Origin: Nanobdellota archaeon
Lineage (GTDB): Bacteria; Patescibacteriota; Minisyncoccia; UBA6257; GWB1-50-10
Direction: 5' to 3'
Assembly (NCBI GenBank): GCA_030695805.1
Contig: JAUYPG010000058.1
Coordinates: forward strand, 1-8,674
Length of the DNA: 8,674 nucleotides
Part shown: in pieces, positions 1 to 5,219 of the stretch
Layout: each line of letters starts with the position of its first letter
How positions within the stretch are numbered: the first letter of the stretch is position 1
Translations under genes and position numbers: made by a program
Notes under the pieces: model-generated
Database searches by the model: none
The model's input: the letters and a program-made list of their open reading frames with translations, nothing else
Told to the model about the DNA's origin: nothing

Positions 1-473
1 TGGTCTTCAAACCACAATCCGCTCTCTCTACAAGCAGGCCTCCCATTCAATTTCTTGTCTATATGTAAAAACTTCGTCACCCTCCCCGGTCCCTCAATAT
101 CTGGAAGTCCGACTTCCAGATATTGAACTCCGCGGATTAAAACCGCCGCAGGATACCCCTCCTCCCCTGTCACGATATTCAACATCCAATGCGTTCCATA
201 AACCAAATAAACATAAAAATAACCGGCCGGGCCAAACATAATTTTATTCCGTTCTGTCATCCCCCGACTCGCGTGACTCGCCTTATCATCCGGCCCGTCG
301 TATGCTTCGACTTCCGTTATCACCCCCGCAATTTTACCCTGAGCTTGCTTGCCCTGAGCCGCGCCGAAGGGTCGAAGGGCTCCCGATGGATATTTTCGTA
401 CCAAAAACTTCCCCAGTAAATCTGACGCGACTTCTAAAACGGGCCTATTGAAAAAAATATGATTGAGGAGCAT
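1..473 (-). CDS. mpg: DNA-3-methyladenine glycosylase (AAG/Mpg family), 3' end outside window
   Basis: Base-excision repair enzyme that removes alkylated purines such as 3-methyladenine. Reading the minus strand from the ATG at 473-471 gives 157 codons that run off the window edge. Family landmarks are clear: LLGKFLVRK (19-27), TEVEAYDGP (53-61) with the catalytic Glu56 and Tyr58, His67, the FYVYLVYG strand (86-93) and LNI (98-100), then VLIRG and GPGRVTKFL (128-136). The start fits the family, whose N-terminus is short before the 'LLG' motif. No Shine-Dalgarno is visible. Two stretches are not expected from the family: residues 32-46, between the first strand and 'GKI', and residues 116-127, between 'VLIR' and 'GPG'. 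Both coincide exactly with repeat or palindromic DNA and keep the frame. The start codon overlaps the -10 of the divergent peptide promoter. Function is confident; whether the enzyme is fully active with its inserts is not known. Confidence 0.9.
   Translation of the reverse strand, partial: MLLNHIFFNRPVLEVASDLLGKFLVRKYPSGALRPFGAAQGKQAQGKIAGVITEVEAYDGPDDKASHASRGMTERNKIMFGPAGYFYVYLVYGTHWMLNIVTGEEGYPAAVLIRGVQYLEVGLPDIEGPGRVTKFLHIDKKLNGRPACRESGLWFED
94..126. repeat. Perfect 33-nt palindrome inside mpg
   Basis: Bases 94-109 are the exact reverse complement of 111-126, with a single central base at 110. That is 16 paired bases without a mismatch. It encodes residues 116-127 of the glycosylase, in the loop between the VLIR strand and the GPG motif, where bacterial relatives have a variable segment. 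It looks like a small mobile palindromic element accommodated in frame; the mobility is inference. Confidence 0.8.
337..379. repeat. Nested CCCTGAGC/CGAAGGG repeat inside mpg
   Basis: Two copies of CCCTGAGC (337-344, 352-359) are followed by two copies of CGAAGGG (365-371, 373-379). The outer halves CCCTGAGCTT (337-346) and GTCGAAGGG (371-379) join into a sequence I recall as a widespread intragenic repeat. It is interrupted by 24 bases that themselves form a CCCTGAGC...CCGAAGGG unit. The insert is 8 codons, so the frame is kept. It encodes residues 32-46 of the glycosylase (A, L, R, P, F, G...), an unexpected stretch in this family. Confidence 0.7.
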
Positions 474-476
474 AAT
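448..476 (+). promoter_or_regulatory. Sigma70-type promoter for the 36-aa peptide
   Basis: TTGAAA at 448-453 and CATAAT at 471-476 are separated by exactly 17 bases. Transcription would begin near 483, leaving a leader of about 14 bases that holds the ribosome binding site. The -10 covers the start codon of the divergent glycosylase gene (471-473), so the two genes may interfere with each other. Confidence 0.65.
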
Positions 477-496
477 AAAAAAGGAAGGAGAAGTCA

Positions 497-607
497 ATGA
501 GAATCATAGTCGGGTTCCTAGCAGGACTGCTACTGAGCATCATAGGGATTGGCGCTTACTTGGCCATTCCGCTTGTTGCCCGCTACTTCGGACTAGAGCT
601 GGACTAG
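497..607 (+). CDS. Small single-helix membrane peptide, 36 aa, unknown function
   Basis: The frame reads MRIIVGFLAG, then a long hydrophobic run, and ends in RYFGLELD before TAG. The start is fixed by a strong Shine-Dalgarno, GGAAGGAG at 483-490, six bases before the ATG. A good promoter lies upstream and a hairpin with a U-tract follows directly, so this is a complete, isolated transcription unit. Residues about 3-30 should span the membrane, with a short acidic tail. I recognise no family. Candidates by size and character are a small regulatory membrane protein or a type I toxin-like peptide; nothing in the sequence decides between them, and no antisense RNA is evident. A longer overlapping frame in another phase (from 463) lacks these signals. 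Confidence 0.6.
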   Translation: MRIIVGFLAGLLLSIIGIGAYLAIPLVARYFGLELD

Positions 608-612
608 ATCAC

Positions 613-646
613 GAGGAGGGGGTATCACCTCCTCCTCTCCATTTTT
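613..646 (+). terminator. Rho-independent terminator after the 36-aa peptide
   Basis: GAGGAGGGGGT (613-623) pairs with ACCTCCTCCTC (627-637) over 11 positions, including one G-U, around the loop ATC. A run of five T (642-646) follows a few bases later. It begins six bases after the peptide's stop codon. There is no U-tract in the other direction, so it probably does not serve the gene on the minus strand. Confidence 0.75.
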
Positions 647-680
647 ACTCCTTAGTTGTTCAAACTGCCTTTTTACACTA

Positions 681-1103
681 CTACAACAAATTCTGCACCT
701 CGCGTATTATCTCAACCGGAATCGGATCCCGCTTCGGACTAATTCCCGGATATCGCCATGCGGTAATAACTCTAATTTTTTTATCGGACAAGGAAAAATT
801 CTTCAGTTTGTAATTTGGTCCGCCAGCTGGCGGATGGGATTTGGAATTTGCTCGTTTTTGAACGAGCTTATACATCACCCAAATTTCCTCTTTCCATTCC
901 ACCGGCTTTCCTTTCTCCGTTTTTATAATCTTATTGGGTTGCATCACCGCAATTGCTTTTTCCAGCACACCTTCTTCATACCGAAACGGCGCGCGAATTA
1001 CCCGCTTTACTCTTTGTTCCGACAAGCCGTATCGGCGCATCTTCAGACGCGCGTGATTTGTCCATTCGTATTTATCAGAGAAAATTTGTTTGCTTTTTAA
1101 CAT
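681..1103 (-). CDS. DUF4258-like small protein with a palindrome-encoded insert
   Basis: A 140-residue protein. The N-terminal half (WTNHARLKMRRYGLSEQRV, 14-32) and the strand-rich remainder (EEIWVMYKL at 72-80; KKIRVITAWRYPG at 108-120) follow the pattern of DUF4258, a RelE-like fold: 'H..eRm..rgis...v..vi..p', then strands ending in 'vvTa'. Function is unknown; a toxin role is possible by fold only, and no antitoxin gene lies beside it. Residues about 81-107 separate two strands that are normally close together, and they are encoded by two inverted repeats (819-834 and 850-867), including the tract HPPAGG. The gene has no Shine-Dalgarno; an AT-rich TATTTT lies 10 bases before the ATG. Tiny membrane-peptide genes on the opposite strand flank it on both sides. 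Confidence 0.7.
   Translation of the reverse strand: MLKSKQIFSDKYEWTNHARLKMRRYGLSEQRVKRVIRAPFRYEEGVLEKAIAVMQPNKIIKTEKGKPVEWKEEIWVMYKLVQKRANSKSHPPAGGPNYKLKNFSLSDKKIRVITAWRYPGISPKRDPIPVEIIREVQNLL
819..834. repeat. TCCGCCAGCTGGCGGA palindrome inside the DUF4258-like gene
   Basis: A perfect 16-base palindrome with no spacer. On the minus strand it encodes residues 90-95 (HPPAGG), which interrupt the spacing of the fold. From memory, this motif is common as a dispersed repeat in candidate-phyla genomes; a genome count would confirm it here. Confidence 0.75.
850..867. repeat. 7-bp inverted repeat next to the 819-834 palindrome
   Basis: GCTCGTT (850-856) and AACGAGC (861-867) form a perfect stem with a four-base loop. 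Together with the palindrome 15 bases away it lies in the inserted stretch of the DUF4258-like protein, and may be part of the same inserted element. Confidence 0.5.
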
Positions 1104-1118
1104 TTTACGCGATAAAAT
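1090..1118 (+). promoter_or_regulatory. Probable promoter for the 27-aa peptide
   Basis: TTGCTT (1090-1095) and TAAAAT (1113-1118) are 17 bases apart. Only the TTG core of the -35 matches consensus, but the -10 is good. The predicted start near 1125 gives a leader of about 33 bases with a purine-rich ribosome binding site. It overlaps the first codons of the divergent DUF4258-like gene. Confidence 0.45.
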
Positions 1119-1157
1119 AAGGAAAGGTTGTGAGGCCTTAGAAGGGAGGCAGGAGCC

Positions 1158-1241
1158 ATGAAAACGAACTGGAATCGCGTAGCAATATACGCCACTATCG
1201 TTCTTGCGTTACTGTTAGTATACTTGATAACAAGATACTAA
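1158..1241 (+). CDS. Small single-helix membrane peptide, 27 aa, unknown function
   Basis: The frame reads MKTNWNRVAIYA, a hydrophobic core, then LITRY and TAA. GGGAGG (1144-1149) and AGGAG (1151-1155) give an unusually rich Shine-Dalgarno just before the ATG, in a region where most genes have none. Residues about 7-24 would form one transmembrane helix with a basic residue on each side. The size and layout resemble the 36-aa peptide at 497, but the sequences are not alike. A structured hairpin with a U-tract lies 55 bases downstream. I do not recognise a family. The ribosome binding site and the clean hydrophobic profile are the main support; chance cannot be excluded at this length. Confidence 0.5.
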   Translation: MKTNWNRVAIYATIVLALLLVYLITRY

Positions 1242-1295
1242 CTCCAAGGATAGGTGACAGTGCTTCTTATAGCTGGCGCCTCGAAGACGCGCAAC

Positions 1296-1339
1296 AGACC
1301 GAAATCTGCTTATGGCAGAAAGTAGGTCTTTGTTTTTTT
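1296..1339 (+). terminator. Structured terminator with a loop E-like internal loop
   Basis: AGACC (1296-1300) pairs with GGTCT (1325-1329), and TCTGC (1305-1309) with GCAGA (1315-1319). Between the two stems, GAAA faces AAGTA, the strand pair of the G-bulged (sarcin-ricin/loop E) motif. T-rich sequence follows (TTGTTTTTTT, 1330-1339). It probably ends the transcript of the 27-aa peptide and protects dnaX from read-through. It could also be the 3' end of a small RNA. Confidence 0.5.
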
Positions 1340-1423
1340 GGTACAAGCCGATTGGTTGTGTTTTTTCTAATTTCCACGCTTTTATTATAAACCGCGCAAA
1401 CATCCCATTTCTATTTTCTACTT

Positions 1424-1439
1424 ACTACTTACTATTTTC
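1424..1439. repeat. 16-nt direct repeat, copy 1 (upstream of dnaX)
   Basis: The 16 bases here are identical to 3917-3932. Both copies lie in AT-rich non-coding DNA, this one just before dnaX. It is built from simple CTACTTACTA units. Confidence 0.6.
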
Positions 1440-1456
1440 CATGATACTATAAACTC

Positions 1457-2575
1457 ATGCTAGCCCTCTATCGCAAATATCGTCCCTCCCGTTTTGAAGA
1501 CCTAATCGGCCAAGACATTATCGCGAAAATTCTTCAAGAAGCCGCGCGGCAAGACCGGCTCGCGCACGCCTATCTCCTTTCCGGCCCCCGAGGCACGGGC
1601 AAGACCACAACCGCGCGCCTTATCGCGAAAATAGCAAATTGTAAAACCCGGCTTGAAAACGAAACGCACAAAAAAACAGGCGAACCGTGCAATGCCTGCC
1701 TTCATTGCGTGAGCATTGACGAAGGCCGCGCCTTGGACGTTATAGAAATTGACGCGGCCTCAAATCGCGGTATAGACGAGATGCGTGCCCTGAAAGAAAA
1801 CGTCCGCGTCGCCCCCTCCGTCCTTCCGCGAAAAATCTTCATCATAGACGAAGCGCACATGCTGACCAAAGACGCCGGAAACGCGCTTTTGAAAACGCTT
1901 GAAGAGCCGCCCGCCTACGTTACAATCATCCTCGCGACAACCGAGATTGAAAAAATCCCCGCGACCATCGCCTCCCGTACCCAGCGCTTCCAGTTCAAGC
2001 ACGTCTCCCTGATGCAGATCACAGGCAAATTAAAAACAATCGCGAAACAAGAAAAAATAAAAATCTCCGAAGAGGCCTTGGAGCTCATCGCCGAGGCAGG
2101 AGAAGGCAGTTTTCGCGATGCCGAGTCCCTCCTTGACCAAATGATAAGCTTCGGTGAAGAAGAAATCACAACCGAAGCGGTCGAAGCGACTTTAGGCAAG
2201 CTCGGTTTCAAAAAAATCTCCGGGCTCGCGGAAACCCTACTACAAAATGATCTCGCGGCAGCACTCCAAACTCTGGGGAGTATCACGGATGAAGGCCATA
2301 ATCTTCCCGAACTCACCAAAGATTTAATCCTTCACCTCCGCAAAGTCGCGGTGCTTTCCGCAAGCGCGCGAATCAGACCAAATTTGGAAGCCGAACTTCC
2401 AAATGACCAGCTCCGCGTGATCGAGAGCCAAACGAAACTCTGGAAAGACGCCGACCTTGAGATGCTAAAAAACCTCATCCGCGCCTACGGCCAGATGAGA
2501 TACTCGAGCTTCCCCCAAATCCCGCTCGAAATCGCGATCATAGAAAGTTTGAATAGGCCGCATGGAAAAGAGTAA
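1457..2575 (+). CDS. dnaX: DNA polymerase III clamp-loader subunit gamma (short DnaX)
   Basis: ATPase subunit of the complex that loads the sliding clamp onto primed DNA. The order of motifs is standard: LYRKYRP at the N-terminus, Walker A GPRGTGKT (43-50), four zinc-binding cysteines (Cys62, 78, 81, 84), Walker B FIIDEAH (128-134), sensor-1 ATTE (160-163) and the arginine-finger motif SRTQRF (173-178). The family usually has SRC here; Thr replaces Cys but Arg174 is kept. Domains II and III follow, and the protein ends at 372 residues, so there is no tau-specific tail for binding DnaB or the polymerase. No programmed-frameshift site was noticed. There is no Shine-Dalgarno; AT-rich hexamers (GATACT 1443-1448, TATAAA 1448-1453) lie directly before the ATG and suggest a very short or absent leader. 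The 3' end overlaps the next gene by 14 bases. Confidence 0.95.
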   Translation: MLALYRKYRPSRFEDLIGQDIIAKILQEAARQDRLAHAYLLSGPRGTGKTTTARLIAKIANCKTRLENETHKKTGEPCNACLHCVSIDEGRALDVIEIDAASNRGIDEMRALKENVRVAPSVLPRKIFIIDEAHMLTKDAGNALLKTLEEPPAYVTIILATTEIEKIPATIASRTQRFQFKHVSLMQITGKLKTIAKQEKIKISEEALELIAEAGEGSFRDAESLLDQMISFGEEEITTEAVEATLGKLGFKKISGLAETLLQNDLAAALQTLGSITDEGHNLPELTKDLILHLRKVAVLSASARIRPNLEAELPNDQLRVIESQTKLWKDADLEMLKNLIRAYGQMRYSSFPQIPLEIAIIESLNRPHGKE

Positions 2576-3551
2576 TAATCTGGAAAAATTCGGCAAGGTC
2601 TGGAACGCGAGCGGGGTTACCAATTTTTTTGGCGACGGCTATCCTTTTCATATTTTTTTGAAGCCCTTTGGCCTCGATTTTCGAGGCAGTACGTTTGTGG
2701 CGAAAACCGCGACTCTCCGCCCGCGCGCGGGCAATATGCCTCTCCGGAAAAATTTTATGCCCAAAGAGTGGAATCCAAAATGTATCTGGATGAACTGGCT
2801 CCGGGGCTACGCCCTAAACTCCGTGGGCCTTTCCGGCCCGGGCGCGAAGGCACTCTTTGAAATGGGCAGGTGGCAAAAAAGAAAAGAGCCCTTCGTCATT
2901 TCTTTCATGTCCGTGGAGGACGCTCCAGAGAAGCGGACGGAAGAACTTCACCAATTTGTCGCACTTTTTCGGGAGCATCTTCCCCATTTTCAGGCGCAGG
3001 TTGCTTTGCAGATCAATTTTTCCTGCCCAAATGTGGGCCTTCGCCCCGAAGAAATTGCGGAAGAAGTTACAAAAGAACTTGATATTACATCCGTTTTGAA
3101 AATCCCGCTCATCCCGAAAATCAATCTTGAGATTCCTGTGGAAATCGCGAAAAAAATAAGCGATCATCCGGCTTGTGCCGGAATCTGTATCACAAACACC
3201 ATCCCCTTCGGGCACATGCCGGATCGTATTGATTGGCAGAAACTTTTCAAGACAAAATCAAAAACTCCGGGACAGGAAGAGTCCCCACTCTATAAACGCG
3301 ATCCAAAATTCGGCGGCGGAGGGCTCTCCGGCAAACCCCTCTTTCCCCTGCTTTGCGAATGGATAAAAAACGCGCGGAGCGCGGGAATAGAAAAGCCGCT
3401 CAATGTCGGCGGAGGCATTCTCTCTCCCAAAGACGTACAAAAAATCGCCCCTCTCTTACGAAAAGGCGACTCCATATTCATAGGATCAGTCGCCTTTCTC
3501 CGCCCGTGGAACACGCGGGGAATTATCCGGCAAGCGAATCGTCTCCTTTAA
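2562..3551 (+). CDS. pyrD: Dihydroorotate dehydrogenase-like FMN flavoprotein
   Basis: A TIM-barrel flavoprotein of 329 residues related to PyrD, which oxidises dihydroorotate to orotate in pyrimidine synthesis. Matching motifs are NASGVTNFFG (15-24), AKTATLRPRAGN (47-58) with Lys48, NFSCPNVG (152-159), TNT (211-213), GGGLSGKPL (252-260), VGGGILSP (282-289) and IGSVAF (307-312) in the phosphate-binding end. Cys155 sits where class 1 enzymes have their catalytic base, whereas class 2 has Ser. There is no membrane-anchoring extension. The ATG lies within the end of dnaX (overlap 14 bases), which suggests translational coupling. No other pyrimidine gene is in view, so the true substrate could differ. 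The gene ends four bases from the stop of the convergent membrane-protein gene. Confidence 0.82.
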   Translation: MEKSNNLEKFGKVWNASGVTNFFGDGYPFHIFLKPFGLDFRGSTFVAKTATLRPRAGNMPLRKNFMPKEWNPKCIWMNWLRGYALNSVGLSGPGAKALFEMGRWQKRKEPFVISFMSVEDAPEKRTEELHQFVALFREHLPHFQAQVALQINFSCPNVGLRPEEIAEEVTKELDITSVLKIPLIPKINLEIPVEIAKKISDHPACAGICITNTIPFGHMPDRIDWQKLFKTKSKTPGQEESPLYKRDPKFGGGGLSGKPLFPLLCEWIKNARSAGIEKPLNVGGGILSPKDVQKIAPLLRKGDSIFIGSVAFLRPWNTRGIIRQANRLL

Positions 3552-3555
3552 CAGG

Positions 3556-3870
3556 TTATCGCGTAATCACAAGCCCGAGAAATACCAAAGCGGTAATAAC
3601 AATAAGAAAGATCAGGGTGTAATAGATAAGTGATAAGGCCTCGAGCTTTCTATTCCCCAGATACCACAAAATCGGCCTCCCAAAAATCGTAAGCCCCATA
3701 AGAACGGCGGACACGACAAAAAGAAGGAGAAACGCCATGGTGCCGAGCGTCTGCCCGACCGTTCCGAAAAGCTCTTTCCCGCGAGAAACAACGAGAGCCA
3801 CAAGCCCGACGTACATGACCGCGCATGCCGCGTGCAAAAGCCCGTAAAGCACGACCTTCTTCTTCTCCAT
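3556..3870 (-). CDS. Conserved-looking three-helix membrane protein, unknown function
   Basis: A 104-residue, highly hydrophobic protein beginning MEKKKVV. Three transmembrane segments are visible, at about 7-28, 43-64 and 80-102, joined by short charged loops (SRGKELFG; FGRPILWYLGNRKLE). There is no signal-peptidase site or known motif, and I do not recognise the family. It lies downstream of and in the same direction as the export operon, but a gap of about 80 bases and its own AT-rich -10 suggest separate transcription. There is no Shine-Dalgarno. Confidence 0.75.
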   Translation of the reverse strand: MEKKKVVLYGLLHAACAVMYVGLVALVVSRGKELFGTVGQTLGTMAFLLLFVVSAVLMGLTIFGRPILWYLGNRKLEALSLIYYTLIFLIVITALVFLGLVITR

Positions 3871-3877
3871 ATCTTAT

Positions 3878-3883
3878 AGTATA
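3878..3883 (-). promoter_or_regulatory. -10 element for a probably leaderless transcript of the three-helix protein
   Basis: On the minus strand TATACT is followed by seven bases and then the ATG (3870), so transcription would start at or next to the start codon. The sequence at the -35 position (TTCGCG with 17-base spacing) is poor. Confidence 0.4.
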
Positions 3884-3916
3884 TACTTCTTTGTCCGATT
3901 CGCGAAAGCGCTACCG

Positions 3917-3932
3917 ACTACTTACTATTTTC
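3917..3932. repeat. 16-nt direct repeat, copy 2
   Basis: Identical to 1424-1439. This copy lies in the 81-base spacer between the permease stop and the three-helix membrane protein. Confidence 0.6.
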
Positions 3933-3951
3933 TTAACGTACCCGACCTTGC

Positions 3952-5169
3952 TTATTCATATCGTAACGCTTCAATTGGATTTAACGACGCCGCTCTCCGC
4001 GCGGGGTAGTAGCCAAAAATAATCCCGATAGCCGCCGATACGCCAAACGCGAGGAGAACCGCTTGAATGGAAACTTCTGTCGCGATTCCCGCGAAACTGG
4101 AAACGGCAATCGAAATAATCCAGCCGAGAAGAACGCCGAGAATTCCGCCGAGAAAAGTGAGGAGGACCGCCTCTGTTAAAAATTGCATGCCGATATCCTT
4201 TTTCTTCGCGCCGATGGCCTTGCGAAGCCCAATTTCCCGCGTTCTTTCCGTGACGGTGGTAAGCATCATATTCATAATACCGATGCCGCCGACGACAAGG
4301 GAGATGCTGGCCACAGCGGCAAGGAATATCGTAAACGTATCGGTAACCTGCGTAAGCGTTCCCAGAATGTCTGCTTGTGAAACGATGGAGAAATCCGGGC
4401 TTTGCGGATCAACGCGGTGCTTTTCGGCGAGCGTGAATGCTGCCTCTTCCTGAACTTGCGGCATACGTTCTTTGCTTTCTACGCTTATAGCAATGGTTGA
4501 GAGAAAGCTGTCCCCGGCAAGTATTTTTTGCATGGTCGAGAGCGGCACGATCACCGTATCGTCAGGATTAAAAAATCCGGAGCTTCCTTTAGATTGAAGC
4601 ACACCGATGATTTTAAAATTCGTTCTGTTTATGCGGATAGTTACCCCGATAGGATTAGAGTCCCCGAAAAGGTCCTGCGCCACGGTGGGGCCCAGCACCG
4701 CGACCCGACCCATGCTTCGGATGTGGGATTCCGCGATAAACGACCCATCCGCAACCGAGGCATTGCGGACCTCTGCGTATGCGGGTGTCGCGCCGATAAC
4801 GGTTGAGTTGGTGTTATTTCCGACAAGAGAGACGATCTGAAAACGCCGCTGGAGTTCCGGCGAGATATAGGCCACGCCCGCAATCTGCCGCAATGCCTCG
4901 ACGTCATCGTTTTTGAGGGTCTGTCCCGAGCCGCGGCCGGCCGAAACAATGCCCCTGCCGGGCTGTATGACGCCGGGCATAACGGTTAAAAGATTCGAAC
5001 CAAGCCCCTCAATACTTGACTGAATTTGTCCGCTCGCGCCCTGCCCGATAGACACCATGGCGATTACCGAGCCGATGCCGATGACAATGCCTAAAATCGT
5101 AAGTCCGGAACGGATCTTGTTTGAGGAAAGAGCAATATAGGTCTCTTGTAATATATCCAAAATTTTCAT
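3952..5169 (-). CDS. MacB-like ABC transporter permease (FtsX family)
   Basis: Membrane subunit of a MacAB-type exporter. With the start at MKILDILQET it has 405 residues: TM1 at about 22-44 (SGLTILGIVIGIGSVIA, the MacB hallmark), a large extracytoplasmic MacB_PCD domain (about 45-275), then the FtsX core with TM2 (281-303), the cytoplasmic ERTREIGLRKAIGA motif (308-321), TM3 (332-355) and TM4 (367-387). It ends in GYYPARRAASLNPIEALRYE, typical of the family. Unlike E. coli MacB, the ATPase is a separate gene upstream. The frame stays open to an ATG at 5220 that shares a base with the ATPase stop (TAATG), which would add 17 residues, most of them encoded by the inverted repeat at 5181-5214. 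I prefer 5169 because family members begin right there. Neither start has a Shine-Dalgarno. The substrate is unknown. Confidence 0.9.
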   Translation of the reverse strand: MKILDILQETYIALSSNKIRSGLTILGIVIGIGSVIAMVSIGQGASGQIQSSIEGLGSNLLTVMPGVIQPGRGIVSAGRGSGQTLKNDDVEALRQIAGVAYISPELQRRFQIVSLVGNNTNSTVIGATPAYAEVRNASVADGSFIAESHIRSMGRVAVLGPTVAQDLFGDSNPIGVTIRINRTNFKIIGVLQSKGSSGFFNPDDTVIVPLSTMQKILAGDSFLSTIAISVESKERMPQVQEEAAFTLAEKHRVDPQSPDFSIVSQADILGTLTQVTDTFTIFLAAVASISLVVGGIGIMNMMLTTVTERTREIGLRKAIGAKKKDIGMQFLTEAVLLTFLGGILGVLLGWIISIAVSSFAGIATEVSIQAVLLAFGVSAAIGIIFGYYPARRAASLNPIEALRYE

Positions 5170-5180
5170 ACGCAATATCA

Positions 5181-5214
5181 GGATATCCGATATCACGATA
5201 GATATCGGATATCC
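5181..5214. repeat. Perfect 14-bp inverted repeat between ATPase and permease genes
   Basis: GGATATCCGATATC (5181-5194) and GATATCGGATATCC (5201-5214) are exact reverse complements around a six-base loop. In the operon mRNA this gives a stable hairpin with no U-tract, so it is not a usual terminator. It may affect permease translation or mRNA processing, or be an inserted palindromic element that keeps the frame of the longer permease reading. Confidence 0.75.
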
Positions 5215-5219
5215 AAGCA

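Noticed and set aside
189..419. 76-aa plus-strand ORF opposite the glycosylase.
   Set aside because: It is the complement of a well-supported gene; part of it is just the translated repeat at 337-379.
463..813. 116-aa plus-strand ORF overlapping the 36-aa peptide.
   Set aside because: It is in a different phase from the Shine-Dalgarno-preceded ATG, reads through a terminator hairpin and into the DUF4258-like gene on the other strand, and has no coherent protein character.
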